DNA of 64,000 nt. It comes from Rotaria sordida (taxonomy: Eukaryota; Rotifera; Eurotatoria; Philodinida; Philodinidae). The stretch is from NCBI GenBank assembly GCA_905250125.1, contig CAJNOL010000184.1:124001-188000 (forward strand), read 5' to 3'. The first letter of the stretch is position 1; each line of letters begins with the position of its first letter. The translations under genes were made by a program, and so were the position numbers. Shown piece by piece: positions 32,019 to 43,662 of this stretch. The notes beneath the pieces were generated by a model that saw only the letters and a list, made by a program, of their open reading frames with translations, did not search any database and had not been told where the DNA came from.

Positions 32019-33883
32019 TTATGACCATGTTTCTCTTTGAAATTGTTGTGTACGTTCCATTTCTCGTAAATAAACATCAGCTTGTTCATTTGTCATATGT
32101 CCATATTTGATAAAAACATCTTTTAATGCATCTGATACTTGTTCAGGTACTTGTTTAGCATTTCCAGCAAGATAAATACGTGCTTGTTTATGTTTAATCC
32201 ATTCCCATACTAAATGACCATATTCAATTATTTTATGTTGTACATAAATTTTTTCTTCTTGATCACGTGAATATGCTGGAATATAAATAAGATTAATTGT
32301 ATCTTTTAAAAGATCATTTTCAATATATGCATCTTTTGTTCGATAACGACAACCAAAAAATAACATATTTAATAATTGATCATTTAAACTTCTTTCAAGT
32401 ATCCAACCACGAAATGGTGCAACACCTGTACCAGGTCCAATCATAATTGCTGGTTGATTATCATTAATTAAATTAAATGATGATGATATACGCATTAAAA
32501 TATGTTCATTAGGTTGTAAACGACATAAATAATTACTACATAAACCTTCACGATAAAGTGCAATAATTGTTTTATAACGAACAATAGCAACTAATAATTG
32601 TACTCGATTTTGATGAATTTTAGGACTTGATGCAATTGAAAATGAACGTGGACGTATAAGTGAAAAAAAATCAAATACATAATTAAATGGAATACATGAT
32701 GCTGTATGAGGAAAATCTTGTAAAACTTCAACACTTGTACGTCGTGGTCGATGACAATATGTATAAAGATCATCAATATTTTCTGGTTGTAAAAATTCTA
32801 CTAAACGTTCACGTTCTCTTTCATCATTAGAAAACCACATTAATTTTTCAAAAAATGATCGTGATGGTATACGTGTTATATGTAAATAATCACGAAATAA
32901 TTCTAATACAGTCATTGATAAAGATGATATTTCATTTGAAGCAATAAAATTTTTATGAAGTTTATTTTCTATATTAAGAAGATTTGCAAGAAGATGAACA
33001 GATGTTAAAGAACATTGAGGAAGAATAACAGCAACATCTCCACATTTATACGGAAGATTTGTATCAAATTCAAGTAAACGTACATCTTGCCAATGATCTA
33101 ATGATGTTACACGTGTATTAGAAATAAGAGGAACGGAAGTATAACCAGGTGGAATTTTAGAATTATTAATTGATATTTGTGAACTAATTTAAATTAAAAA
33201 ATTTTATAGAAAATAAAATAACAAAAACAAAAATACCTTGACGAATCCTTTTCATAATCATCAATCCATTGAATTTGATATTTACTTGGTAAACGTTGAT
33301 CCATACGTGGTTGAAGTTCTCTACCAATAAGATCACCAAATGTTTTCCAAAATATTTTTGTAAATGTTTGATCAATACAACCATCAATTCCTAAAATAAT
33401 ATTTTCAAAAACAAAAACAAAAAAAAACCCCCGATAATCATAGAATGGATTACATCTATTCTACCTTGAAAAAAGCGTACCATGTGGATGTTGTTCATCA
33501 GCAAGAACTTTATCACATATAGCTTGTGCACCTAATTGTTCTAATCGTTTAGATAATTTTTTTGCAACAAAATTAAATTTTGGATATGTTGAATCACCTA
33601 AACCAATTAAACCATAATGTATATGTGATAAAATTGATGGTATTAATGATAAAGATTTTTTCATAATTATTCGCCAAAATTGACGCATATTTTCAGGTTC
33701 TTCACCATCACCAGTTGTTGATACAATAAAAAGAATATATGTTCCAAGATCTTCAATTGATCGAATAGAATCCAATGATCGAACACGACATTCAACATCT
33801 GTTGATCGAGCCATACATGAAAAACGTTCACTAACATCTTCAGCTGTACCTGTTTGACTGCCAAATAAAATTTCAAGCAACAT
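32019..33883 (-). CDS. NDOR1: NADPH-dependent diflavin oxidoreductase 1
   Basis: Three exons (33883-33481, 33390-33237, 33183-32019) encode about 573 aa; human NDOR1 is 597. The N-terminal flavodoxin domain has the FMN phosphate loop FGSQTGTAEDVSER at residues about 7-20, STTGDGEEPENM, and GLGDSTYPKFNFVAKKL. The FAD/NADPH reductase half has YCHRPRRTSVEVLQDFPHTA, the FAD motif RPRSFSIASS, the pyrophosphate-binding GPGTGVAPFRG, FFGCRYR, AYSRDQEEKIYVQHK and YLAGNAKQVP. It ends ETWS, close to the human ETWA. NDOR1 (yeast Tah18) passes electrons from NADPH to CIAPIN1/anamorsin for cytosolic Fe-S cluster assembly. The Met at 33883 was chosen because it falls two residues before the first beta strand; the frame is open further upstream but that sequence is not family-like. 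Confidence 0.94.
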
Positions 33884-34771
33884 CTGTCTGAAAAAAAAAA
33901 CATAAACAGTACAAAGATACAAAAGACGTAATTCTTTCTTTCTCATTCTTCGTAACCCCATTTGCATCGACATGTGGAAAAACAGAAGAAAGAAAAGAAG
34001 AAAAAAAAAGAAGAAATAAGTGACGGGAGAATGACAAAAGCAAATTTCATTCTTCTTCTTTTCTACAAGTAACGATAGCACCGATAGAAAAGGTGAAGCA
34101 AATCTTTAACTGATGCCCGAACAGAGAATAAGAAAAAGAGCATAGTAAGTAGTAAGACATTATGAAACGTTATATTTACTGATTCATTTTCGAAAAGTCA
34201 AAAAAATTATTTATTTTTCTTATTGAATACAAAAATAAATAACAGGTAAATTATTTCTATACATATAAAATTTATTTCTTTTATTTTTCATAATCTATAA
34301 TCTTTTAATTATCATAGAAGACATGAAGCTGTTTTTCTCTTCTTAGCAACGGGAACTATAAGTTCATATAAATAACGATAAAGAGAATAGCAACCACCAA
34401 TCTGTTTTTTCTCTTCCTTTCTTGTTCAAATTTTTCATCTTATATATAGATGGCCAAGTGTTGAACATAGACAAACTAGATTTTTATACCGATCTTAAAC
34501 ATCACAGATAATTATCATCGTATCTCCATGACTTTTGTCGTTATTATCAAAAAAAAAGAAAATTTCTAATCAAAAGACACAGATATATTTATATTTATTT
34601 TGTAACAAACCTTGACTTTTTACTATTCTTTTTATTGTTTTGTTTGTTTAAATCTCATTTAAAAAAAAAAATTCATTATTGTTTCGATTCCAGTCTGTTT
34701 TTTTTTCTTATACTATTCTAGATGTCTTGTTATTTATTGACAAATAAATTAAAATTTCTAAAAATACTATC
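33884..34771. promoter_or_regulatory. Upstream region between divergent NDOR1 and CCHCR1
   Basis: About 0.9 kb separates two divergent start codons. A short stretch before NDOR1 is open in the NDOR1 frame but low in complexity. Promoters and 5' UTRs of both genes are expected; no defined motif is claimed. Confidence 0.45.
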
Positions 34772-37700
34772 ATGACAAGTACACCAAGTAGTAATATGCT
34801 TTTACTACCACCATCAGCATTTCAATCGACATCATCATTGTATTTAAATAATGATAAAGAAAATCAAACAACGACAACACCAACACCAACAACAACAGTT
34901 CATGAACAACTTGAACAATTACAAGTTGAAATTGGTAGATTAAGAACAAATAATGAAGCTCTTAAAACATCAGGACGAGGTAAAAAAAAAAAACAAGAAA
35001 AATTTTTTTATCATTTAAAAAAAATTTTTTAAGATTTACTTGAACGTGCACCACAATTGATAAATTTACCTCGTCGTTCAAATATAGTACAAGAAACTCT
35101 TGAAGATATAATTCAACAACAAGCAACTGAAATTGAACGTTTACGTAATGAACTTGAACGTGAAAAATCTCGTTGTTTAATTGCAATTAATGAACTTGAA
35201 CAAACTTTACATACAAAAGAATTATCATGGAAAGTACAATTAAATGAATTTGAAATACGTTCAGCTGAATTACAAAAAGTTCGAAAAGAAAAACTTTATT
35301 ATGAACAATTATTATCATCACAAAAATTATCAACATCAACAGATAATATTAATAATAAATTATCTCAACAACTTGAACAACGTGAAAAAGAAAATGCTGC
35401 ATTAAATGAAGAAATGCGTTTATTAAATTTAAGGTATCAATAAAATCAATATTTATTAAAGAATATTATTATTATTTTTTTTTTGTAGGTTAACATCAAT
35501 GAATGATGTATTGACTTTACAAGAAGAAAAACTCGAACAACCAACATTAAATAATAATGAAAAACGACAATGTCTTCTTAATTGTTGGAGAACAAAAGTT
35601 TATGATTTACTTATGCAACTTAAATCAATGGAATTAATTCTTAAGAATAACAGTAATAAATTTTCTAATGGTAAGATTTATATTATATAAATAATAAATA
35701 TTTTGTTAATATTCATTGAAAGAACAATATATCTTTTAAGTTTTATTTTTATATATGTATTTAAAGAAATTATTTACTATTCAATACACATTAAACGTTT
35801 TTCTTTTCATTCGAAATCCTTGAATACATGCTTGAAAAAATAAAAAGAAAATTAATCTTCTATTTATTCAGACAATAACATAAAAGGTGTTAGCGCACTT
35901 CCTATACGATTAAAATATGAAACAATTTATAGTTACTGTTGCTAATCACAAGAAGATTATTTTATTCTATCTATTTTAGACATATTTCTTCACTAGACAT
36001 GCAATAAAGAAGTAGTTCATATATTATAACGAAACATTATTTATATACAGTCTTTGATCGTATATCAGTAATGTCTATTTCAATCTATGATGTAGGAGAG
36101 CGGAGTTTTGCTAAGGTGTGTATCATGGTCTGAGAAAATACGAGTTTTCTTGTCTAGAAAATACACATTAAAAATCCGATAGCTAACAATGGATAAAGCT
36201 CTCACTATCAAACTAATAAATTTCAAATATGAGCTGCCCATGATGTGCATCGAGCGAGATAACTGATTTTTTATGTATTTACAGTATATACAACATACCC
36301 ACAAGTGAAAATTTTAACATTATTTATTTTTCGTTTTTTGTGATGGTTGAATAGAGACTGTCGAATTGTATAAGAAAAAAGTGTTTTAAACTTAAAAAAG
36401 AACTCAAAAAAAAATTAATGACAAAAGTTCAAGATACCATTATCTTCAAATAAAAGGAATGTAGACTAAACATTTCTGACTTCTATAAAATCTTTTAAAA
36501 TTTGCTTTTAAGTGTGAAGCACACTTTTTCTAATGCAACTCGTCGATCTCTATCCAATCATTACGAAAAAAGAAAAATAAAAGATTTGTAGTTATAGTAT
36601 CATGTACGATGTGTCTGTATTCTCAAAAATTAGGTACTTACAATTTCGAAGTTTTACATCACCCTTTCGAAAGAGAAAATCTAGATAAAACACTGCGATT
36701 TATAGTAAGGGAAATAAGAGAAATTGTATCAAATACGTTATAAATTGTTTTTATTTTTAAATTGAATTTAGTAGTAATGAAACAAAACTTTATGATTATC
36801 AGATGATAGAAATGAAACTAGTTTTTTTTATATGTTCAATTAACGCAACATTGTCTTTATTTTGAGACTTAATTAAATCGTATCTGTATTGAATGTGTAA
36901 CAGCTCTGCGTCAACTAACTCTAATGGTTTTAGTCGTCCAGCTTCTTTCATACATATGAGAGCTAGAATTACTGAAAGCTTTTTTTATCCTATTATGAAA
37001 AGACCTGTCATAACTTTATTTCAACTAAAGTAAGCTGAATTACACAGAGTATTTGACTGAGCAAAAGTGTTTCTCGTATCTCGGTTACCATATACGTTGA
37101 AGATCTAAAAATTTGTGCATGTATACTTTACTAAGCGTGTAGATGAGGAGCACAAGCTTGCTCTGATTGTTTAAACACATTATCTTTACTTCAAGCTATC
37201 AAACCTGAAAAAAACTAACCACTTAATTTTGTGTAACTGGTAATCAACTACATGATTTATTGTTGATATTTTAACATACACCCAAAGCTTACTCCAAAGT
37301 CGTTCTTTAGTTAAAATATTAGATAATCTAGTAGAGAATTGCTGTGTCTACACATCTCTAAGTCTTCGGTACCAATAAGATGATTATTTGGATGTCATTT
37401 ACATTTATTAGAACTTTTTATTATGAAATTTGCTGGTAATGATGCTCAACTAAAGACAAATTGTCTATACAAGTTTCAGCTTGATTCAATAAACTATTGC
37501 CGAGTTACAGTCTTCAAATGCAAGTAGATAGTTCAATTATAGAAAGGAGTGATGAATTTCGATGACATTATTACAATAGACAGTTGAAACAAACTATTAG
37601 ATAATGAAGAATCGAGCGACCCACAAAGTTATGAAGTTCAAAGGATGAATAAGTGTTATTCATGATAGTTTTCATTTTATTTAAGCAATCAGAACAAGCT

Positions 37701-39790
37701 TATACTTCTAATGTACATTCTTGGTAATGTATGTCCACACAAATTTTATATCAAAAGAAAAAACAAATATTTCTCTACAAAATGATATTCTGACTATTAG
37801 TTCTCTATAAGGCATCTATCGAGAATAAGAGTTTCGACAAAAGATTGAACGAAAAAAAAACAAATAACGAATGTTTAAAATTTTCTTTTGAAATCAAATC
37901 TATTAGATTTTCAAGTTTATATTTTCATACTTGATTAACGTTGATTTTGTTTTTTTGAAATTATTGTCTAAATAATATGAAAAAATTCTTTTTTTTAAGA
38001 TATTGAACAATTACAAGGCAAAGTCAATGAACTTTTACATGAAAATAAACTTGTACAAACTCAATATGATGAACGTAAAATTCATATACAGTATGTTATT
38101 TCTTTTTCTCATTTCTTATTAAAATATTAATTATTTAGATATCTTGAATCAAAATTACATCAATCAGATTCAAATTTAACTTTAATTCTTGATGAAAATA
38201 CATCTCTTAAACAACGTCTTCAATCTTATGAACATACAGAACGAACAATTCATGATATGATTATTAAACATACAACAAATCCTCAATATGATGATTTATT
38301 TAAAACAATAAATAAAACTCTTGCTATATATGAACAACGTCTTGGTTATATAAATAAACGTTTTCTTGTTCTTCAAACATTATTTAATCGTCAATTATTA
38401 TCTTTATCATCAAAACATCATGTTACAATTGGTATACAAACAGAAGATGAACAATATATTGATTTAACATTACTTGAACGTGAATTAAAAACTGTTTCAA
38501 ATGAACGTGATTTACTTGCATATAAACTTGATCAAGAATATGAACAATCAAAACCACGTCTTGAACAAATTGAACAAAAATATAAACAAGAATTTGTAAT
38601 TAGTAATGAAAAATTAGTAATGATGCAATTAATTTTAGAAGAAAATACAAATAAAATTCAATTATATGAAATAACTTTAATTGAAAAAGATAAACAATTA
38701 AAAGAATTAACAGAAAAATGGACATATGAACAACAAAAACAAATAGAAAATATTGATTTATTAAAACGAGAATTTCAAGTATGAAATTAAAATATTTATT
38801 TTAAAAGAAAAATATTTATTTTAGGAACGAGAAGAAACATTATTAAATGACAAAGATAATTTAGAAAAACAATTAAACGAAGCAAAACGTGAACAAGCGA
38901 AATTAGCAGCTAATTGCAGGTCAGTTTTATGAAACACGATCTAAAAGGAAATATTGAAGTACATTGAGTAGAAGTTCGAATCCACGCCTAGAACCCGTCG
39001 GGTTGATTTCAGGTCCGAAAATTTTGGATTCCCTGGGTTCTAGTCATCTGAAAAATGTCTAAGATACGCTAACTGCCGAATACCAAAAAGCCGGAAAAAA
39101 AACCTCGTATTTTCGCAGCGACTAGCCATTTCATTTAGAAAATTTCATTGAGACTACCAATGTACAGTTCAACTATGTCCGAAATATTCGAACCCGACGG
39201 GCTTTATCCACATTCTCCCCTCCTCCACAGACGCTAGCCAAAGACCATTATAGACCGTCTATCAATAACGGCTCATAACTACTTCCCTATTGCATTTTTT
39301 TGAAGAATTAAGTAAAAGAAAAGTGAAAAAATATGGTTCAAGGTGTATAGAATAAAACAATTTCTCTCTGATTAGTAACATCAATTACATCGAGTTTCAT
39401 ATTTTATTCTCCAAGGAATTGTGCAAACAGCTTTTTTTCTCGAAAACTAAGAATAAAAAAAAAACAATATCGTTGTTATTTTTTCTTTTATACATTTCTA
39501 GACAAATTGAACGAACAACAACTCGTGAAAAAGAACGTTGGCAACGTCAAATAGCCGATTCACAATTACGATCAGATGCTGAATTAGATAAACTTACAAA
39601 ACGTATAATGACACTTGAACGTGAACGTAATTTACTTATGAAAACAATTCATCAAGAAAAATCTTATTCACCACAAATATTACAATCGGATGACAATGAT
39701 CTTCAATATCTTGTGTCGGAAATTCGTCAATTAGCAAGTCGAGCTTTAGATGAATCAAGTGATGAAGAAGATATAAATAAAATCTCATAA
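34772..39790 (+). CDS. CCHCR1: Coiled-coil alpha-helical rod protein 1 (CCHCR1)
   Basis: Seven exons (34772-34979, 35034-35433, 35489-35670, 38000-38090, 38139-38778, 38825-38919, 39502-39790) encode about 634 aa (human about 780). After a low-complexity N-terminus of about 45 residues, almost the whole protein is heptad-patterned coiled coil rich in Glu, Gln, Lys and Leu. Diagnostic segments shared with the family are LLNCWRTKVYDLLMQLKSME (the family's REKVYVLLVQLKSQEL region), QLNEAKREQAKLAANCRQIE, TTREKERWQRQIADSQ, and LTKRIMTLERERNLLMKT near the C-terminus. CCHCR1 is a centrosome and P-body protein that acts in centriole organisation. Phases agree at all six junctions. The family is divergent, but the collinear motifs make the assignment better than a generic coiled-coil call. 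Confidence 0.82.
35671..37999. other. Long intron 3 of CCHCR1
   Basis: This 2.3-kb intron has no recognised exon. Around 36136-36190 it contains a block (ACGAGTTTTCTTG, then TCTAGAAAATACACATTAAA) resembling the arms of the foldback element at 16.6-17.9 kb. The rest shows no structure I can name. Confidence 0.45.
38931..39441 (+). repeat. Dispersed repeat, copy B, in CCHCR1 intron 6
   Basis: It shares ordered sequence blocks with 13083-13380 and fills most of intron 6. Compared with copy A it has extra sequence containing two complementary blocks (GAACCCGTCGGGTT near 38990 and GAACCCGACGGGC near 39190). It also has AGTTCGAATCC at 38973-38983, which looks like an RNA polymerase III B box. A SINE-like or short DNA element is possible; the class is not settled. 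Confidence 0.6.
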
Positions 39791-40504
39791 AAAAAAAAAA
39801 ACATAAAAATAAATTTCATTCTTTTTATTGTACAAATTTTGACAAGAAAATTTTTGATGATTTAAAAGTTTTATTAAAAATAATAATAATAATAAAATCT
39901 ATCTCATATAATGATAGATATCTAGATAAATTTTAGTTTCTTATTGATTTATTTTTATTTCAAAAAACAAACTTGAGTATATCTCTCAACAAAGATTAAT
40001 AACTCACATGTATCATATGTTTGTCGATATGGAACGAAGAAAAAACAAAAACAACTGATTCATCGAAAACATGATACAATATTTTATTACACAAATATCA
40101 GTTTTTTTTTCTATATATACGTTATGAATAAATATAAATAAAAGAACATGAAGAAATTTTTTACTATGAAAATTATAATGTCACTGACAGTTATTTGAAA
40201 TCATAATTCAATTAACTAATAACCTTTATTCGAAAGTTAAATCTATTCAAAAATGAAATATAATAAAATATTACTTTCTTTTGTTTTATAATTAATATAA
40301 TACATTATGACCGTTGTTACCAATCAGTAGAATTTCAGACACGTGTATTTTAAATATGACTCTATAATTATGAGTATTTATACAAGGACAAACAAAATTT
40401 CGTTACCATCTGTTTTACTTTTGTCTGATTCGTAGGTAAAAACAGAAAAAAGTCTTACACAACTTCTTTTCGTTTCAATTTATAGTAAGAATTTTGTTGA
40501 AATG

Positions 40505-40665
40505 AATAATGGCGGTCCGAAGGTAAGGTTTGTACGTATTCACTGGTTTGACTTTGAGAGTTGTTTTGCTGAAACGCCATATCGTACATCCGCCTTTTAT
40601 AGCTACTGCATACGAATCAGTACACCTTACCCACATATGACCGCCACCAATAATTTTTCCTTACT
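40505..40665. mobile_element. MITE-like inverted repeat, about 160 bp
   Basis: The left end reads AATAATGGCGGTCCGAAGGT and continues AAGGTTTGTACGTATTC. The right end on the opposite strand reads TTATTGGTGGCGGTCATATG, then GGGTAAGGTGTACTGATTC. The match is imperfect but runs about 40 bp. The interior has no ORF. Confidence 0.6.
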
Positions 40666-41149
40666 AATTTTAAAACATTAAACTAAAGAAACGTTGTATT
40701 TGATCTAATAACATAAAAATTAATCATTTTTTCATAATTACAATCTTTTCATCAATGGAAGATACTCATTAAAAAAAAGAGGCAATAAAAGTTTCATATA
40801 CAATTGATATTAATTTAATATCAAAAAAGAAAAAGCCACTTTATTTATGTGGTGTTAAGTATTATTACATTTCCTATTTAATATGCAAAATTATCTCATA
40901 AAAAGATTCTCTAAAGATCAATAATTCTACATTTGTTAATAATAAATTATAGAATTCTAAATTAATTTCTTCCTTATTAAAAAAAAATTATTTATTTTAA
41001 AGTTATTTTATTTTTTTGTCAATAAAGAGAAAAAAGAACACATTCTTCTCGGTTCTGTTTGCACATCAATCGTGTCACAACGAGATGTTGCACAATCTCA
41101 ATTTATTTCAAAATATAATGGTCATGAAATATTAAGCCAGATGCGGTCC

Positions 41150-41285
41150 GACTTGAGATGGTACTTCAGAATTGAAAATATCACTTCCGGCATGCTGAAG
41201 GGCCATATCATCCGCTATTTAATAAAATCATTCGAAAAAATAAGATAACAATCTATTCAATATCTGAAGTACAATCCCATGTGAC
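41150..41285. mobile_element. Small inverted-repeat element
   Basis: TGGTACTTCAGAATTGAA near 41158-41177 is repeated in inverted form near 41256-41275 (TTCAATATCTGAAGTACAA). CGTGTCACA near 41070 and TGTGACACG near 41281 form a second inverted pair just outside. This may be a short non-autonomous element; its ends are uncertain. Confidence 0.45.
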
Positions 41286-41683
41286 ACGACCGCACTTTTT
41301 CTGTATGAAATAATTTTTCTCAATAACAAAAAATAACTAATCAAAATATATATTACTTTATTTTGAAATCTTTATTCTTAAAAATACAAAAATTGGTATA
41401 TTTGCATTTATGCCTTGATCTTTGACATGTTTCTCACACTTTGATATATTTATCTTTTCACTCGCATCAATGACAATTATAGACGTAAGTGAGCTGAATA
41501 ATCATGATCAGTGAAGTGCATCCAACTAGTCAAACATCCACATGACGTTTTTATCGTATTTTGTCATTTTATACAAAAAAAAATATTTATAGTATTTCGC
41601 CGTGTATTTCAAAACAAGGACGATAATATTTTGTTGGAAAAATTCGTAATTATAATCGATATTAAATCTTAAAATTAATTATA

Positions 41684-43662
41684 ATGAGTTGTAAAAAGTC
41701 TGGTACAACTGCATCATCAGGAAATGGAAAATCTGGTGAACAGAAAGATGATAATTTTTTGGCAAAAACTGCTCGTTCGATTCGAGATAAAGTACAAGGA
41801 CTTACGGGTGACGTAAAAGAAAAAACACAAAATTTAACACGTAATAGTGAATCAAAAAACAAAAAAAAAAGACTAAGAAATAGAAAGACAAAAGATACTG
41901 AAATGAATTCATCATCAAAATCTGGTACATCTAATACAAAAGATTCAGATTCAGATTCAGATTCGAATGATGAAAATGGTTCAATAAAACCACGATCTCC
42001 ACGTTCGATTCCTCTCGGTATGTATATATGTAGGAAACCAAAAAAAAACAAAAGAAATTTCATTAATTAAAATAATCATTTTATTCTAAGGAACTGGTGA
42101 CAAATCAGATATTTCACGATCAAAACCATCATCATCATCCGAAATAGAAAAGACTAATCCTGAACGTTCTGCTCGCTTAAGTAGAAAATTTCTACAAAAA
42201 TTGATTGTATTTTGCTATAAAATATTTCTTCTTCTTTCACTTAGAAATTCCATCCAATCAATCACCTTCAAATAATTCAGCTAGTAAACCATCCGATGAT
42301 GATTTAGTAAGGAAACCTTCACATTCATCATCAAATAAGGAATCAAATGGTGATACAGATGGTGATGAGGTAACAAATAAACGATCTTCTACGAAGAAAA
42401 ATATAGATAAAGTTCATTTATCATTTGATGGTTTGAAAATTAAAAACTTGTTAAAAATTTCCTTTTTCTTTTCTTTTTTTCTTTTTATTCTATTATAGGT
42501 GTATCAACTGTCGATGACTTGCTTAATCGAATAGATGAAACGGTTGAACAAGCTAAACTTGTTATAGAAGGTGGTTCAGGAAAAATTGGTCTTAATATTG
42601 ATAGAGTACCGTCTGCAGCTAAGCTTCCTTCATCTGATCTTGAAAAAAGACCTAAAGAAGTTAAAGATAAAAATATCAAAGTTGACAAACAGGAAGAAAC
42701 ACCGAAAAACAAAGAAGAACAAGTGGAAGACAAAGAAGAACCAATACATATTGACTATAATGAAATACACACAATTGGAGATCTTCTCGGTAAAGTTAGT
42801 CATGAACAAGGAAATCGAAAAGTTATACTCGAAAATGAACCTGATAATTCTAATTCAATTACTGTAGAAAAACCAACTAATTCATCTTCTACTACTTTGC
42901 CAACATCAAAAAATCCTAATAATGATGATGATGGTGATGATGATGATGATACATCAACAGCAACAAAAAGTATTTTAAAAAAAAGTCAAGATCCATCATC
43001 ATTAGACACAACGACTAAAACATTATCATTTCAAGATGATCAAATTCATGTCAATTTAGAAAATGTTCAAAATCTTGGTGATCTTTTAGATTGTGTTGAC
43101 GATGCTGTTCAACAAGTTCCAGTTGTTATTGATACAAAATCTCAAGAAAAAAAACGACAAGGTTCGTTCGTTTTTTTAAATTATTATTTATCGTTAAGAT
43201 ATTTTTTTTTTTGTATATGTGTATAGCTCCATTACCACCAAATCAAAATAATAATAATAATGAACTAAAACCAAAAACTTCTGTATCTACTAAAGAACAA
43301 GAAGGTAAGTTGAATTTTTTTTGTTTTTTTTATTAATAATTAATTTGATTATCTGAATATGATTATTTTTCTATTTTTTTGTTATTCCAGGTACTTCTAT
43401 GACAGCTAATGATGCAAATACCAAAGATGAATCATTACAGGTAACAAGCACAGAAGAAACAGGTAATAGAGAAAAAGAAAACAGTTCTTTTATAGTTTTA
43501 TTCAATTTTCTAATTTCAGCTTTAGAACTGGATAATAAACAAACAAAAGATGTCGAAACTTTAACTTTGAAAATATCTAGATTTGATGATAATGAACCAA
43601 GATTATCTTCGTCAACGAGTAACAACAAGAAAGAGGAAGATGAAGAAGTTGACCGGTTATAA
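41684..43662 (+). CDS. Acidic, disordered protein with three internal DLL repeats
   Basis: Seven exons (41684-42017, 42091-42180, 42245-42430, 42499-43161, 43227-43304, 43391-43462, 43520-43662) give about 521 aa. I do not recognise a family. The N-terminus has a short amphipathic stretch, LAKTARSIRDKVQGLTGDVK, then Ser/Lys/Asp-rich low-complexity sequence including DSDSDSDS. Three repeats of 31 residues lie at about 197-227, 285-315 and 385-415. Each has a His at position 3, a T/L-x-DLL core, an acidic or polar helix, a Q and a hydrophobic-V-I-E/D end. No signal peptide or membrane segment is seen. All six introns are phase 1 and every internal exon is a multiple of three. The splice model relies on phase agreement at six junctions. 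The protein is likely soluble and largely unfolded; its function is unknown. Confidence 0.75.

Larger units (their letters stand above)
39791..41683. other. Intergenic region with two small inverted-repeat elements
   Basis: No gene was recognised. CCHCR1 ends upstream and the acidic repeat protein starts downstream. Two probable MITE-like inverted repeats (about 40505-40665 and 41150-41285) are listed separately. Confidence 0.45.

Noticed and set aside
38973-38983. A tRNA gene suggested by a T-loop-like GTTCGAATCC
   Set aside because: No acceptor stem, D arm or anticodon arm could be built around it.
41662-42063. A minus-strand ORF with an SES/FLFLSLFF pattern
   Set aside because: It is the complement of low-complexity exon 1 of the acidic repeat protein.
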